Source: Bagarius yarrelli
Taxonomy: Eukaryota; Chordata; Actinopteri; Siluriformes; Sisoridae
Assembly: GCA_005784505.1 (NCBI GenBank)
Contig: VCAZ01000008.1
Location: forward strand, 5,195,763 to 5,259,762
Length of the DNA stretch: 64,000 nt
Reading direction: 5' to 3'
Shown: in pieces, positions 12,766-26,027 of the stretch
Layout: every line of letters begins with the position of its first letter
Numbering within the stretch: position 1 is the stretch's first letter
Made by a program: the position numbers and the translations under genes
The notes under the pieces: model-generated
The model's database searches: none
The model's input: the letters and a program-made list of their open reading frames with translations, nothing else
What the model was told of the DNA's origin: nothing

Positions 12766-14987
12766 TATAGAGCAGGACAGAATAGAATAAAAACTAAAAT
12801 AGAGTTCCAGTCTTTGGTTATGGCATTATCTGAGTGAATGCATATGGAAAAAATGGCAACCAATGATTGCTTGTTGGGAAAAATGGCGATCAGTGATTGA
12901 AGAATAAGGATTAGTTGGATTAATTATGGAAATTATGATAATCGGTGATTGTTGTCTAAAAAAATAACTCGGGATTGAAGAAAGATAGTGAGAAGTGACT
13001 GGTTTTGGGAATAATGGTGACCAATCATTTGTTCATCACCCAAATAAGGGTGAGTTCTCTGTTGAGTCTGGTAAACAATTTTTTGGCTAATCTTTACTTA
13101 TGAATTTAATACACAAATATAAGGCACTATATTCTGAACAGAAATACATGCATAAAATGATTTATTAAGAATCTGATAGAAAGAAAACAACAACCAGTGA
13201 CAGCAAGTCAGAGAATAATGCAATTTATACATAATATTATTATACTTTACTCACATCTTCTACAGCATTAAAAGGTTTTTGGCCAACAGAATGTCTAGAT
13301 CACCTCACACTATTATAACATCTGGTTGTACCCACATACTTACCGCTCTCATACAATCGTCCTTTTGGGTTATATATTTAGTGACATAAGATGCAGTATT
13401 CCATCCAAACACCAGGGGCAGAACAGGATGTTTGAGGGGCAGAGGTGAAAAAATACATTGAAAAAACTTTATCTTATGCCCCTGCATGTAGATGATTTAG
13501 AATTTCTTTTTCACTGGAAAGGTGCCGAGGGCACAGGAGATGCACAGGAAAGCATCTTTCAGCTTCTGGGGGATGCGCTGAAGTGTACAGTTTGTTAAAG
13601 CATGCATTGCGAGCTGAAGTATGAATTTCAGTGAAAAAGAGAAGGAAAATCTGCCTGTAGCTTGATGACTAAGTTTCCAAACATAAATTAGAACCTTAGA
13701 TTCTCTATATTATTTACTTATCAAACCAAACCAGAGACTAGCTAAGATGTGAGAAACCCTTTTTTTTATTATTAATTATTCTTTCAGCTCTATTTCTTAC
13801 ACCATTTATGTGCATCATTATAAAACAAACCCTAATAATTGATTAAAATAATTCGAATTTATCAGTCAAGTTTATTTATGCAGGCTTTTAGAAGCAAAGG
13901 ATATTGTAAAGCTAAACCTTTGGAAACATTATTTAATTATATCCCGGTATTTGCCTTAGTACGCTATTTCGTAGAAGTAGAAATGATATATTAAACAATT
14001 TATAATTAATTTGGTTTAATCAATTCTTAGATTATACTTGCCTCACTTTCGATTAGAGCGTGTGTAAAATTCTTACCTTCACGCTGATGCAGTTAATGTC
14101 ATGGTCTCACTGGACATGTCACCTGAACTAAAAATGGTTGACTATTTTTATGCACTTGCACTGTCTACATCTAAGACATTATCCCTTAAGAATTTCCCCC
14201 TTCATCGAGCGATTAACAGCAAACATGTAATGAACACCACCGAGACACATTATATCTGTCATCACCCTGGTGCATGGGTGCTGTTTTTCCCACCTAAATT
14301 CCCATGATTCCATTTCCCAGTGTCCCGGGAATTGGGTGGGTAAAACAAGCTTGTAATCAAGGTTTTTAGGCTGTATGTTAAGGAAGTTATATTTTGAATC
14401 TCACTTCAGGTTTCTTTCTCTGTGTAGTTGTTTTTTAGAAATCCCATCCGTAGACTAAATACAACCTGTTTTACAAGACCCTGCGGTGTCCCCCTGTCCC
14501 TGTACAGGCAGAATCCATCACGCAATCCGCAAACAAGGGGGAGTTAAGTGGCTACGGGGACAGAATTTCTTTTGCCTGTTGTTTTCTCCCGAGTGTAAGA
14601 GGGACAACACGGTGGACACTTAGTAAGTGTGGTGAACAGAGAGAGGGACAGATAGACAGACAGACAAACAGGAATGGACAGTGATTAATAAAAAAATACT
14701 GATGCAAGATGACTATTAAGGAAGTGGAAATTAAACAGAGGGGAAAAAATGTTTAAACATACATAAATATAGAATCTGCAGAAAGATTGACGGGTTTGAC
14801 AAAATTCTCCTTATTGCAAAAACTACCAATAAAAATGTTGGGTTTTTTTAAAATATAATATATCAGTTACAGTAATGGGAAAAATGCTAACACTTATTTT
14901 TTCCAGTCTAATTATCAACAAATCACTTTTTAACAGTAGAAAACACATCCTATAGCTATAACATTACAGTAAATAACATTTACATTT
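12766..14987. other. Intergenic, nothing recognised
   Basis: No supported feature. A moderately GC-rich stretch at 14470-14690 keeps one frame open for about 70 codons, but has no start codon, family resemblance or clear splice signals. Confidence 0.4.
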
Positions 14988-15130
14988 CTGCCATTTCCCC
15001 AGAGAAACTATTTATACTTATTTCATTTTATTCAATTAAACTCAACAGTTAAGGCCTTGCTCTGAAACCCAACATCACAGTTTGGTGGTGCTGGTATTTA
15101 ACAACACCTTAACCACCAAGCTACCACTTT
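14988..15130 (-). repeat. SINE family A, diverged
   Basis: Shows 'catttacatttctgccattt', 'gttaaggccttgctc', 'tttggtggtgctgg' and 'ccttaaccaccaagctacca'; several internal segments are lost. Confidence 0.65.
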
Positions 15131-16026
15131 AATTACAACGATATATGAAGACAGCAGATCTTTGTGGGTAAGAAGCAATCAATAGGGTAACAATGGGTGC
15201 GGGGGGAAAGCTGAACTCCACCAGAGAATAAACAAAAAGACTGATTAGATGGAGACGGAAGACATGTGTAGCACATATATACCTATGATAAAAAGACATT
15301 TCCAATTAATAGCCTATATGATGCTTTGACATCATATCGGGGAGTAAAATCACAGGCTGTGCCGCATGAAATTCAGATGGGGTGGGAGGGGGCTTCTAAA
15401 TCACACAAGGTCACCAGATAATACAAATTCTGTGTGAATAGTAAATCAGTTCTTTCGAATAATCTTCTTAATTCTATAGTTTTATTCATATAGCGCTTTT
15501 AATAATGGACATTGTCTCAACGTTTTACAAGAACATAACTAACAATACAAAAGTCCACGATTAACGTTAGAACCAGACTCATAAACGAACCCATCCTTAT
15601 TTGGGTTTACTGGAGAAAGTGTTTTATTATTTTATATTAAACACTTGGCGGTGTGATTATGAAGTCATATACAGTCAGTGAAATTTCAGCTATAAATCTA
15701 TAAAGAACAAATAGTCTAAGCTACAAACTGAACAGTTACCTTGTTAATGTGATACCTTGACAAGAATCGGGGTTAATGAATACCGAAAGAGAGAGAGATC
15801 CTCCAGTCTAATAGGTAATGAATACGGGTTTGGCTCAATGAGGAGCCTTTCTAGGTAAGAATTTTCTGTGTTTCAGCGCTGGGTTCTGGTGGTCATGTGA
15901 CGACGAACAGAAGATGTATGGAAGCACCTTGTTACTGTAAAGTGATCACACTACACCAGAATCCTGGCCTATATACTGTTTCACCAACTCTCCCTCTCTT
16001 TTTCACTGACACACTCCATCACACAT
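15131..16026. other. Intergenic
   Basis: Contains a second fragment of the dispersed 'tagcgcttttaataatggac' repeat at about 15478-15530. Otherwise unrecognised. Confidence 0.4.
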
Positions 16027-16385
16027 TTGCTCCAGCCCAAGGCATAAGCAAACTAAGGGGCTGCTTAAAGCCCTCATGGCCACCAGGGGGCCCTTAAAAA
16101 TACATGAAATAACAGCTTGAGGATTTTTAATGTCAATAAACAATAATAATACTACAAAAATAATATATTACATGCAAAAAAAAACAAGTTACATAAATGA
16201 GATGCAGGCTGCATAGAAGTGTATAGGCATTGGTATGATATAAGCAACTTAGCCACAACAAATATAACTGAGAATAGATGTGTTAGATTTAAAGTTTGCA
16301 AATAATCAAGAATTGATAATCAGTCATATTGGTGGCACCCAGGGGCCCCTAAGATAAAACTCGCCCTAAAGGTTGTTCAGCCCTG
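16027..16385. mobile_element. Possible non-autonomous hAT-type element
   Basis: One end reads 'ccagcccaaggcataagcaa' followed by 'ccaccagggggccctt'. The other reads 'ggcacccaggggcccct' and ends near 'ggttgttcagccctgcc'. G/C-rich 'gggggccc' blocks at both ends around an AT-rich core resemble hAT-type elements of fish, and a similar 'cccagggggcccccttt' occurs in the hAT fragment at 51140-51456. Terminal repeats and target-site duplications were not resolved. Confidence 0.35.
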
Positions 16386-16494
16386 CCCGAACACACACAC
16401 CCTCAAATTCTATCTCTCACACACACTCCTGCTTACCTATAATATATGAGAAATTGCAATGCAGTTTAGGATAAATAACCACAAAAATTGTATG

Positions 16495-17114
16495 AAGTGT
16501 CCAGCGAAAAGCTTTAATAATATTACAGGATAATGTGCAAAATACAAGTAAAATCAATATCAAATTTACATTTTTGTTCCTTAAAAGTTTAACATTCAGT
16601 ATAAAAGCTCTTTCTTTTTGCTAGGAAAACATTTCTTTAAAATAAACCCGGGAAGCTTTTTCGATCACAGTACAGCAGGTCTGATCAGAAATCTGAACTG
16701 TGCACGACAGGACTATATTCCTAAATATAAAGCAAGGTTTGAAAAAAGCATATCTGTATATTAACAAAGTGTCCTTTTCAGCAATTTAGAGACTTAACAA
16801 TAATAAAAAAAAGTGTGTTCGAGTTAAGTAAAGATTAGACAGCACATTTAGGTCAAGGTAGAAATCTTACAGGTTATTAGACAATATGGCTGATTCTTTG
16901 AGTCAAAATAGTCTGCCATTAGAAAGCAAGTCTGTAGTGTACCATGTGGGTAGTTCAGAATCAGATATATATATATATATATGTTTGTTCCGAACACAAA
17001 AATAGAATGATTTTCCATGACACCAATAAAGATGCTACGCTGCTAGATAAGACATAAGAGTAAATTTGCCAGAATTTAAAATGAGAACCTGTGGTGGAAC
17101 GATTTCTTGGCTAT
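16495..17114 (-). other. serinc2: Probable serinc2 3' UTR
   Basis: Runs from the serinc2 stop codon to a likely cleavage site. On the minus strand ATTAAA lies at 16513-16518, and a T/G-rich 'tttttgtggtt' follows downstream. No SINE interrupts it. A short (TA)n lies at about 16967-16982. Confidence 0.5.
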
Positions 17115-20100
17115 CTAGTTAAAGTCTCGGTTGGTGAGTATTAAAGGAGCCACGAGAGTCCAGAGGTACAGCACCAAGGCCAGCCAGCTCGAGCTGATCT
17201 TCACCCACACTGCGGGCATCGTGCTCTGCATGGCCTTGTAGTCCGTGTCTGGCCTTTTTACCAGAAATAAAACACAAGAAATATTGAGAATAAATGAGAA
17301 ACAGCTACAAGCATACCACCACATGACTTAAATGATTTTAAATCTTTTAGAATTGTAGTATTTGAGTCTATTTTAGGCATAGACTTAAATTTTGAAATTC
17401 ACATTTTTGGCTAAAAGAGTCTTAAAGAGCTCAGATACTCACTGATACCAGTTGGTGAGGGTCATCATGATGTAAAGAGAAGCCAGAATGAGACAGAAGT
17501 GGAAGAAAGAGTAACTGTAGCTCACGTTGTCCTCCTCATTATCCACAGCACGTCTCACACCATCCTCCCCCACCTCTGCGTCCTTGTCCACTGCCAACTC
17601 CTGCCTCTCCTCCGTCTGCATCAACTTATTCACCTGAGAGTTGTTGGATGAGCGGATGCTGCAAAAAAAAGTTAAAATAATAAATGTGGGTTTTAATGAT
17701 GTCCTAATCAATCAGCTGCTTGGAAAAACTCTATAGTTTGTAAACTAATAATTATCATTGATTTATACTTCATCATCTTTTTCTGTTCTTGTGTGCACCG
17801 GTTTTGTATCTATAGATTCCCAGCCAGATCTTATGGATTTTGTGATTAGTTTTAACAAGCATATTTCTGCTATTTGGCAGTCACTCACGGGTCCAGTGGT
17901 GGTAGCTTGTTGGTGCTGGGAATTAAACCGACAATCTTCTGATCAGAAAGTCCAACACTCCCTAAACAAGCATATCCCTACCAGATATATGTCTAAGTTA
18001 AAACTTTGTGCTGTCTAGTCTCGTATAAACAGAGCTTCAGACTCCCAAAGGGTGAAAAAAACATACTAGTACCGCTCTGTTTACTAAACGAAATGCAAAG
18101 CACTTTATCTGGATAAGGGCAGCTGACAAATGATGTAAATGTGAATTTAGAGCAGCTTTTATTGGCAAAGCGAGTGTATAAACCGACTCCCAGTCCAGTT
18201 TATTCAGTTACAATAGGATAATAAAAAGATATTTTTTGCATAACAGTATGTTTGCACACTCTTTACAGACAAACACAACACAAATCACAATAAAAACAGT
18301 AAATACAAAATAATTCAAAAATTTGGGCGTTTTAACTTCACTTGATTAAATCTTGAGACCTTGTATCAGTAATTAGACAGTAAAAAGAAACAAATCATTA
18401 TACAACACATGACTAGGATTATAAACAATATTCTTGGCCAGCCTTAAGAGGATCCTACAATAAAGAAGTTCATATAACGTATCCAAAGGCAGCTTTACTA
18501 TCCGAACTAATGTTAGTTTTATTCCACAATATGGTCTTTTACATTTGCAGCATTTGGCAGACGCCCTTATCCAGAGCAACTTACAATATTTCTTGTTATA
18601 CAACTGAGCAATTGGGGATTAAGGGCCTTGCTCAGGGGCCCAGCAGTGGTTGCTTGGTGGGGCTGGGAACCGAACCCGGGTCCTCAAATAGGTAGTCCAA
18701 CAACTTAACCACATCGCTACCACTTCCCTTCTTTAGCTTTACAGACAAACTGATTGTAAAATCAATAAAATGTCTACATTTAGTTAAAACAACAAATAAA
18801 AATGTAAACTTAATAAAATTATCATCTGTATTTTATTGACCAGTCATTTAAACCTGTAAACCAACCGGCTGCTCACAGCTATTTTGTAGTTATAATGGAT
18901 TATGATTTATAGCCAGAAAATGACACCCTATAACACTTACATTAACTACACATGAATTCTAGAGCTTCTAAAACATGCTCACCTGGCATACAGTGTACAA
19001 AAGAGAAAGATGACCAATCCCACAATCCCTTGTGCATCCCACCACTGGACTTGCCCAGGGGGGACTGTGGGGGATGGGGCAGAAGCGGTGGTGTGATTGT
19101 TGGTAACCAGATTTAGCAGGCTGGGGTTACATTTCCGGTCTAAATCACAGTAAGAAAAGATATTGCTTTGTGAGAAATTCATACCAAATTACATTTGAAT
19201 TAATAACACAGTTTCTGTCTCTTCGTATGAATGTTTTTCTCTTCTGAAATGACTACATGCCTGTATATCAGCACCTACCTCCAAGTTTGAACAATTCCTA
19301 AATAAGGAGCATTTTATTTACTCTGCCCAGTTACAGCACATCCAAAATAGCTTGAAACCCAGCAACCATTACTGTCTGCTTAGTAACGGATATTAGCAGG
19401 AGTACCCAGAGAATTTATGCTTGTAGTTGTGGGGCAAATAGGGTTATGTGTTTTACTTTAATAATAACTTCTAATAAGGAAGTACCTATTTAGTTAAACA
19501 AATATTAATAAATATTTCTGCTGATGTTAGTGGAAGTATTATTAAATTGTTCTAAAAAGCAACCCAAAACCCCACACTGGTTTGTTCTACAACTTTGAAA
19601 AACATGGAGTAGGTTTCTGCAGTGATAGAACCATACACTACTGTGGCTTCAGCACCACGGCTAGCGACATCAAAGCCCCCCTCAACTATACTGGAAATGC
19701 AGACACCCTCTTCCTTGGTGGTAAAACAAAAACGTTAATTAAAAAATTATTGGAACAAAGTAAAGTTACAGAGAATTTTTCTTTGATAGAGCTGCAGTCT
19801 TTTGTAAATGAAAGCTGTCAGATACACATCCTGAGGCAGCATCTCTCCCCAACCACGAAAACCTAATACATAAAATACATAAAATTCTGCAGACCATAAT
19901 GACCATTAAACACTCCTGAATACCTATAGCGGTGAACTGCTTGCTCATTTATAATGCCTAACATGATGTTTGTCAATTATATCAGACAAGCCTAAAACAG
20001 CAAAACAACTACACTCTCCATACCCAATTAGTCCCCAATCCCTGTGATTAAGTCAATGTTCTCCCTTTCATGACCCTGTTAAACTTTACCAATACATTAT

Positions 20101-23100
20101 CATTTGTTTTATTTGAATCTGAGAAACATAAAAAAATACAGCTCAAAGTGGGTGCACGTGTGACTCACTGGGATTGTTGCTCATAGCAGACCAGGTAAGA
20201 TACATGGTATAGAGAGAGATAAGAGACGACTGCAGCAGACCTGAGCCAGGCTGAGCTTCCTGTTCACATAGACAGAACACATGAACACCATCATGAATAC
20301 ATCTGACAGAACAGACTTGCTGCTATTTGAAAAGCTTTTGTTTGGCTGTTTTTGGATGTGCTGTTAATGGAAAATCGTCCTTTCCGGAGTGGTTAGACTT
20401 ATTCTTCTTATTCATGTCTGACTCATTACACCCCTCCAGCATTGATAAGCTTCTTACAACAGCATGGCCGTTTGTGTTTCCTCATTTACAATTTTAAATA
20501 GTACATTCATGGTGATGTTAAAGCCTTCATAAGACAGAGAAGTTGGGGGAAATAGATAAAAAGAGAGACACAGAAACATAGTAAGAGAGACGGGGAGAAA
20601 GAGAGAGCACTACCTGTACTTTAGGAAGAATCGAGACCACAGACACTATGATGCAGAAGATAAAGTTCAGGCTGATGAAAACTTTGTGTTCAGTGCAGTC
20701 GTCCGGCTGGGTGTAGAACACGTAAAACAGCACCATTGCAGCAAAGGCACAAATGTAGTGAAAAAATGTAAAGGACAAAAGTGCTGCAAAGAAAACAGGG
20801 AAACCTTCAATGTTTAAAATGCAACAGTAAAACTGGCAGTTTCAGAATGATTTGTTACTCAGTTTAGTGAGGACTTTAATTAAAAAAAACTGATGGTTCC
20901 TGTTCGAAACATTATTTAACATGAAATAATAATCACATAGCTAGACATTAAAGGAAGTATAACATAATGGATCACAGAGTATAATATTCCGTTCACTGAA
21001 TGGCAGAGCATTCGCAATGATGTGCACAGGTGGTGTTTGTAATGCTGCGAGTGTGAAATTGTAAACCCTACAATCAACCTGAAAACCATTGTGTCCCACA
21101 ATAACAGTCTGTTCTAAAAAGCATGTATAAGGCCAATTGAATTAGCAGGTAAGAGCACATACATTTGAGTCCCTGAAAATCTAAAATAGAAATGATAAAT
21201 TACAGGACTGAAAGTCCTACACATCCCCTGATATCTACAGTCTCTTTGGTTTATTTCCTGTTACAGTTAATGTACAGATGGAGGTCCTGGGGCATAATGG
21301 GTGTGCCTAAAAGTCAGGATAAACCTTCACATCAAAAATAAATTTAACCTTGGTATAAAACAGAAAATAAAATTCCACATATCATGTAATGCATTTTTAA
21401 AGGTTATAAACGTTTAAGTCAAATACCAAAAGCCGTCTACGCTTTTTTACATTTACCTCATTTGGTGCCCTCATCCAGAGCGACTTATATTCATCTCATT
21501 TTTTATACAACTGAGCAATTGGGGGTTAAGGCCCACAGTGGTGGCTTGGTGGTGCTATGACTCGGTCTTTCTGGTGCTGGGAATTGAACCCCAGTCTTTT
21601 TGGTAGCAGTCCAACACCTTAACCACTAAGCCACCACAATGTATTAAATATAATTTTCACTACAAAAATATTGAAAAAAGCAGGTCCTTATTTTTTCTGG
21701 AGGAAGAAGAACAACGAAGAGATGAGACTGGAGATAAGCTGAATATTATCATGCAGCTCACTTTGCTCCCCAAACATTTATATAGCTCTTTTAAAGCAGC
21801 AAATGCCTGCGTTGTTAATCAGGTTGCTATATACTTGTGCACGCAAGGGGGCGACACAGTACACAGAGTAAAGCCCTTTTTTAAGTTGCATCATGTTTTT
21901 GATTTTATATGACATGTCTGACATAAAAATGTCTCTAACCACCCTAAACAGGATGGAATAAAAGTATTTATACAACTTTAGTCATTAATTTAAGACACCC
22001 AAGGTAAAATTTATCTCACTTCTGGATAAGGGGATCTGCCCAACGCCATGAATGCAAATGTAACTGTAGTGCCATGTCTCTCAATCGGAGAGCAATTGGA
22101 GTCCCAGCAATAGACAACTGTGGCTGCAGTCAACAATGAAACCCAAATTGCTGTTCTATTTTGCCAAATTCACAGCTAAAGCACACAATCATCTGGGCTT
22201 TATCTGGTTGTGGCACCAAGACCTCTGGCCTGGCAAAGTGAAGGCTGCTCTTTTTGTGTGGCAGTACGTGTGTGTTAACGAAAGCTTAGCCAAAGCATCT
22301 GCTGCATAAGTAAAATGGGGTTGTTAATAAGGAACAAGGATGTTAACAATCGTCATGTTAACAGAAGCCTATGCTTTTCCAGTAAATCCAGACAGCAACA
22401 TTAGACTGGCGTGCTGGGGAAGTGGTAGCGCAGTGGTTACGTTGTTAAACTATCAACTTGAGGACCCGGGTTCGGTTCCATGCCCCACCAAGCCACCACT
22501 GCTGGGCCCCAATTGCTTAGTTTAATAACAAAAAATATTGTAAGTCGCTCTGGATAAGAGCGTCTGCAAAATGTAAATGTGTGCCGGTAACTTTCTCTGC
22601 TCTTACCTGCGTACCAGCACTTGCTGTTGCCGTTCTCTGCATTTTCCACCCAACTCTGGCTCCACGTGTGGGCAAAGTCCACCAGCAAAATCAGCTGCAT
22701 CAGGATGAAGATAAAGGAGCCAACCGCACCGAAATAATACCACACTGCAAAACCACACTGCACTCTGTTAAAACTATAGTGTCTGTGTATGGAAAATAAT
22801 TTTTACTCACAAAAAAAAATCTTTTACAATAAAAAATGTGCACCTGTGTTAAAAGTGCCGTCTGGGATGAAGAAAGCTCCTACAGTTATTCCAACCAGTA
22901 TAAGGAACTTAAAGAACCAGAATCTAAAAGACACAAACACACATAAGCTGACATTACATTGCATCTAGATAGATTTGGCTCAAAAACGAGTTTGACTACA
23001 GCAGCTTTTTTAGAACTTTCATATACTGAAACATTCTATAACGCTGAAACATAGTAATATTCTAATATCCTCTAATGTAACGTAGTGCAATCCAGACTAA

Positions 23101-25737
23101 AACTGCAACACACCCGTTCTGAATGGAGGCCCGCGGGTCCTTGCTGCTTTTCACTCGGATCATGATGATGGAGAAGAGGAAGAAAAAGCAGGCCAACGCA
23201 AAACACATCCTGTACACCGACTTATAGCCAACTATAATCTCACAATTGATCTTTCCTTCAAAGCCAGGTATGGACATGCCTTTTTCACAAAATCCAGGTA
23301 TCTGGAGAGCAGAACGGTGATCAGGATTAAACAAAGGCAAAGGAGATTAAAGCTTCTTAACATGTTGTGATTTTAGGTTTTCTTGCATGGCTGTTTCTCC
23401 ATCCAACAGAAATGATTAGGTAGCACAGGGGTGTCCAATCAGACAAAAAAATGTTGTGGGAGCACAAGTTTTCATTTCAACCAAGCAGAAGCCAAACTTT
23501 AGTCTTAAAGTCTTGACCAAGCAGGTAAAAGTCTTGCTTGGTTGTAATAAAACCTGGATCCACATCGACATTTACATGTAATCGTAAAATATTTCCCCTG
23601 TTGAATTATCCTGAAATCTCCGAAACCCTAGCTTTAAAATATTTGTACGACTTGTCTGGTGTTATAATTGTATATAAACAACAAATATATATGAACAGAT
23701 CAGGTTTCAAATTAGATTAGTAGGTCCCAGCAGAGTCAGGATTATTATTTTTTATTTTTGTTTGAGGAACATCAGTAATTAGTAAAGGGTATTAAATTTG
23801 GTGGTGGTTTCTGACATCTTTCTCTGCTGAACATCTAATAATGATAAAAATTTGAACAAAAAAAAAAACAAGCAGAAAGAAAGAAAAAGTAGATTTCTAT
23901 ATTCCTTAATTTGATCCTTAAATTATCATCTTTGTTTCTGTGCATGTGACTTGGCTAGGCTAAAATGCTGCAAGCAAAATAAGTGAGTCTATCTAATCCT
24001 GGGTAAATTCCCACTACACACCCACTGATCCTGGAATACACTCCATGTCTTCTAGGATCTTGATTCTTATAGACAGTTTACTGAAGATTACGGTTGAAAT
24101 GAATAATCGACAAAAATAGGCGAGAAATATTTTTGTTGTCGTTGTTTGTATTGTCGTTCGATCCCATATGACCTAATGTAAGAGCCTGCAATAGCACAAG
24201 ACTGCAGCATTTGGGAGACGCCCTTATCTCTTTTATACAACTGAGCAGTTAAAGACCTTACTCATGGGCCTAACAGTGGCAGCTTGGTGGTGCTGGGAAT
24301 CGAACCCCAACCACCGCACTAGCACAGTGCTTATAGAGGGATCCAGCGCTTATGAGAATATGTTGGAGTGTAAACAAAGCAGAATTAGTGGTGGTGGTTA
24401 AGTTTTTACAAAACTACACACAAAATATGCTTTCATGCATGGACACATCGATATAATCACGGCAAGCATATGATCAGAGCGAGATAGATGCTTGCAGAGG
24501 CTTGGCCATCAGCATGTATGGAAATTCTGACACTTTACAGTTATTTCGATCAAATTCGATCAAAAAAAGTCTGCGTTTAACTTTCAGTTAAAACTATAAC
24601 TTAATTTTTTGCTATAAATCAGCTCTCCAGTCAGTGTGGCGCTAAGTGATGGTAAATAAGTGCAAAAGCTACATAATTGACTATTCAGTAAAATAATTCC
24701 AGCCTTATTAAAAATACTTTTTTAAAAGCTAAGGTGATTTTTCTGGTTATATTTATTAGTTACAATAAACATTCACATCTCAATATTTTTACTTTATTGA
24801 ATTAGCTGAAATTATTGCAGATTATTAAAATAATCGTTCACTGCAGCCTCACCGAAGATAAATGGAAATAACTTTGGTAGTATTGTAAGATTGTAATTAG
24901 TAATAGTATCTACATCCTTGTCAAACAGGTGGTACAACTTGGTACTCTCGGTTTACTAAAGAATAAACAGGTGTGTGCACCTTTTCCAGATGTGCTTCCA
25001 TTCCAGGTAGGATCATGATGATGGACACGAGTGTCCCCAGCAGCAGGAAGAAAGAGAAAGCCAAGCGTGTGACAGTGGAGTTGTAAGTGGACGGACAACA
25101 TCCTGATAACAGGCATGGAGCAGAGCTGCACAGACAGGATGCCTACAGAAAAGACTACAGATGTTCAGTCATCCGGCCCAAGTGCATTATGGGAAACGGT
25201 CCAACACCAAAGCCAGAATGTCTCCCATTAATTTAGGTCATGTGACACAAAATAAAATAAAAAAAGTTTACAGCATGCTATAAAAGTTTCAAATTCCATC
25301 TATAGCACGAGTCAAGATTTTAAAACGCTTTAAAAATGTGCAAGAGGACATACAAACACAACATTTTCTTGTTTTTAGAGAACTACGTCACACCCATGTA
25401 AAACGTATGAAATCACAGCGTTACTCAATTAGTCAGATTTAAATATAACGTTTTTAAAAACTTTGAACATTGTCTCTGCGATTGAATAAAAAATAAAATA
25501 AACAGGTAGGATAAGAACAAAATACACGGCTATGAATTATGTAACTAAAGTGAACCCGGAAAAGCAGGAAGATAATGAAAGAAAGCACGCGCAGAAAACT
25601 TTATCAAACGTATAAACTATTCACACGGTATAATACCCGACTCTGACGATGTATATAAAGAGAACGTGTTAAAAAAAGTGGTTTTTAAAGCTACTTACGC
25701 AGCTTGCCAGTGAGCACAAAGCCATACAAGCACCCAT
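17115..25737 (-). CDS. serinc2: Serine incorporator 2 (SERINC family membrane protein)
   Basis: Ten coding exons on the minus strand: 25699-25737, 24981-25142, 23114-23301, 22844-22923, 22607-22744, 20614-20783, 20169-20259, 18983-19139, 17443-17658 and 17115-17253. They sum to 1380 nt (459 aa plus stop) with GT-AG introns and consistent phases. The start MGACMALCSLASC, the cysteine-rich segment at residues 14-30, 'YRMCFALACFF' (about 97-107), 'VDFAHTW', 'ILPKVQ', 'QWWDAQGIVGL' and the ending 'LTNRDFN' are SERINC hallmarks. 'MGAC', 'LMQTEE' and 'WWDAQ' favour SERINC2 over SERINC1/3. About ten hydrophobic segments are visible (roughly 40-59, 96-116, 131-149, 159-180, 204-226, 238-255, 272-285, 327-341, 392-411 and 435-453). 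Sequons occur at Asn34 and Asn304. Residues about 343-390 form an acidic hydrophilic loop. SERINC proteins are multi-pass membrane proteins linked to serine-derived lipid handling; the role here is by family inference. The length matches vertebrate SERINC2 and no defect is seen. Confidence 0.95.
17866..18147. repeat. Two SINE family A fragments in serinc2 intron 9
   Basis: A minus-orientation head fragment ('gcttgttggtgctgggaatt', 17866-17962) and a plus-orientation tail fragment ('atctggataagggcagctg', about 18099-18147) flank about 135 bp of other DNA. Confidence 0.55.
18538..18727 (-). repeat. SINE family A, near full length, serinc2 intron
   Basis: Complete reverse-complement copy from 'catttgcagcatttggcaga' to 'aacttaaccacatcgctacc', with the box B complement in 'ctgggaaccgaacccggg'. 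Lies in the intron between coding exons 8 and 9. Confidence 0.85.
21449..21641 (-). repeat. SINE family A with an internal duplication, serinc2 intron
   Basis: The 'tggtggtgct' segment occurs twice, about 35 bp apart (near 21543 and 21569), suggesting slippage or a composite copy. The head ends 'ccttaaccactaagccacca'. Lies in the intron between coding exons 5 and 6. Confidence 0.8.
22016..22068 (+). repeat. SINE family A, 3' tail fragment
   Basis: 'ctcacttctggataagggga' followed by 'tctgcccaacgccatgaatg' and 'caaatgtaac'. Tail only. Confidence 0.55.
22415..22582 (+). repeat. SINE family A abutting serinc2 exon 5
   Basis: Near-complete: 'ggggaagtggtagcgcagtg' (box A), 'ggttcggttcc' (box B), 'accactgctgggccccaatt' and 'ctctggataagagcgtctgc'. 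Its tail ends about 25 bp from the 3' boundary of serinc2 coding exon 5 (22607), inside the intron next to the splice donor, in antisense orientation to the gene. Confidence 0.85.
24203..24335 (-). repeat. SINE family A, shortened, serinc2 intron 2
   Basis: 'gcagcatttgggagacgccc', 'acaactgagcagttaaagac' and 'ggtggtgctgggaatcgaac' remain; part of the head is lost. Lies between coding exons 2 and 3. Confidence 0.75.
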
Positions 25738-25965
25738 TTTTAATGCGTCAAACTTCAGGAACGCATAAAAATACGGAAGTTTTCCGAGGCGAGGTAAAAC
25801 TCACAGTGATTGGTCAGAAAGACTCCGCGCATTAAAGTATTTTATATATATTTTTTTTTATATATTTTTATATATATTTTATATTGACTATTTTATAGGC
25901 AATTATAAAATAAAGTATTTTATATATATATATTTTATATTGACAGTATTTTATAGGCAATGCCT
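25738..25965 (-). promoter_or_regulatory. serinc2 5' flank with an AT-rich tandem duplication
   Basis: Immediately upstream of the serinc2 start codon. A unit 'aagtattttatatatat...ttttataggcaatt' occurs twice in tandem, at about 25834-25905 and 25911-25960. A CpG-containing segment ('tttccgaggcgaggtaaa') at 25780-25798 may belong to the 5' UTR. The transcription start cannot be fixed from sequence. Confidence 0.45.
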
Positions 25966-26027
25966 ATCCAATACCAATTCAAAATAAATTAAGTGATCAG
26001 GATGTGTGCGACAAAGTAAATCCCTTT

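Noticed and set aside
22437..22763. 108-codon minus-strand frame combining SERINC and other residues
   Set aside because: It reads serinc2 exon 5 through its donor into the adjacent SINE; the C-terminal part is SINE-derived.
23062..23340. 92-codon minus-strand frame
   Set aside because: serinc2 exon 3 with intron read-through at both ends, not a separate gene.
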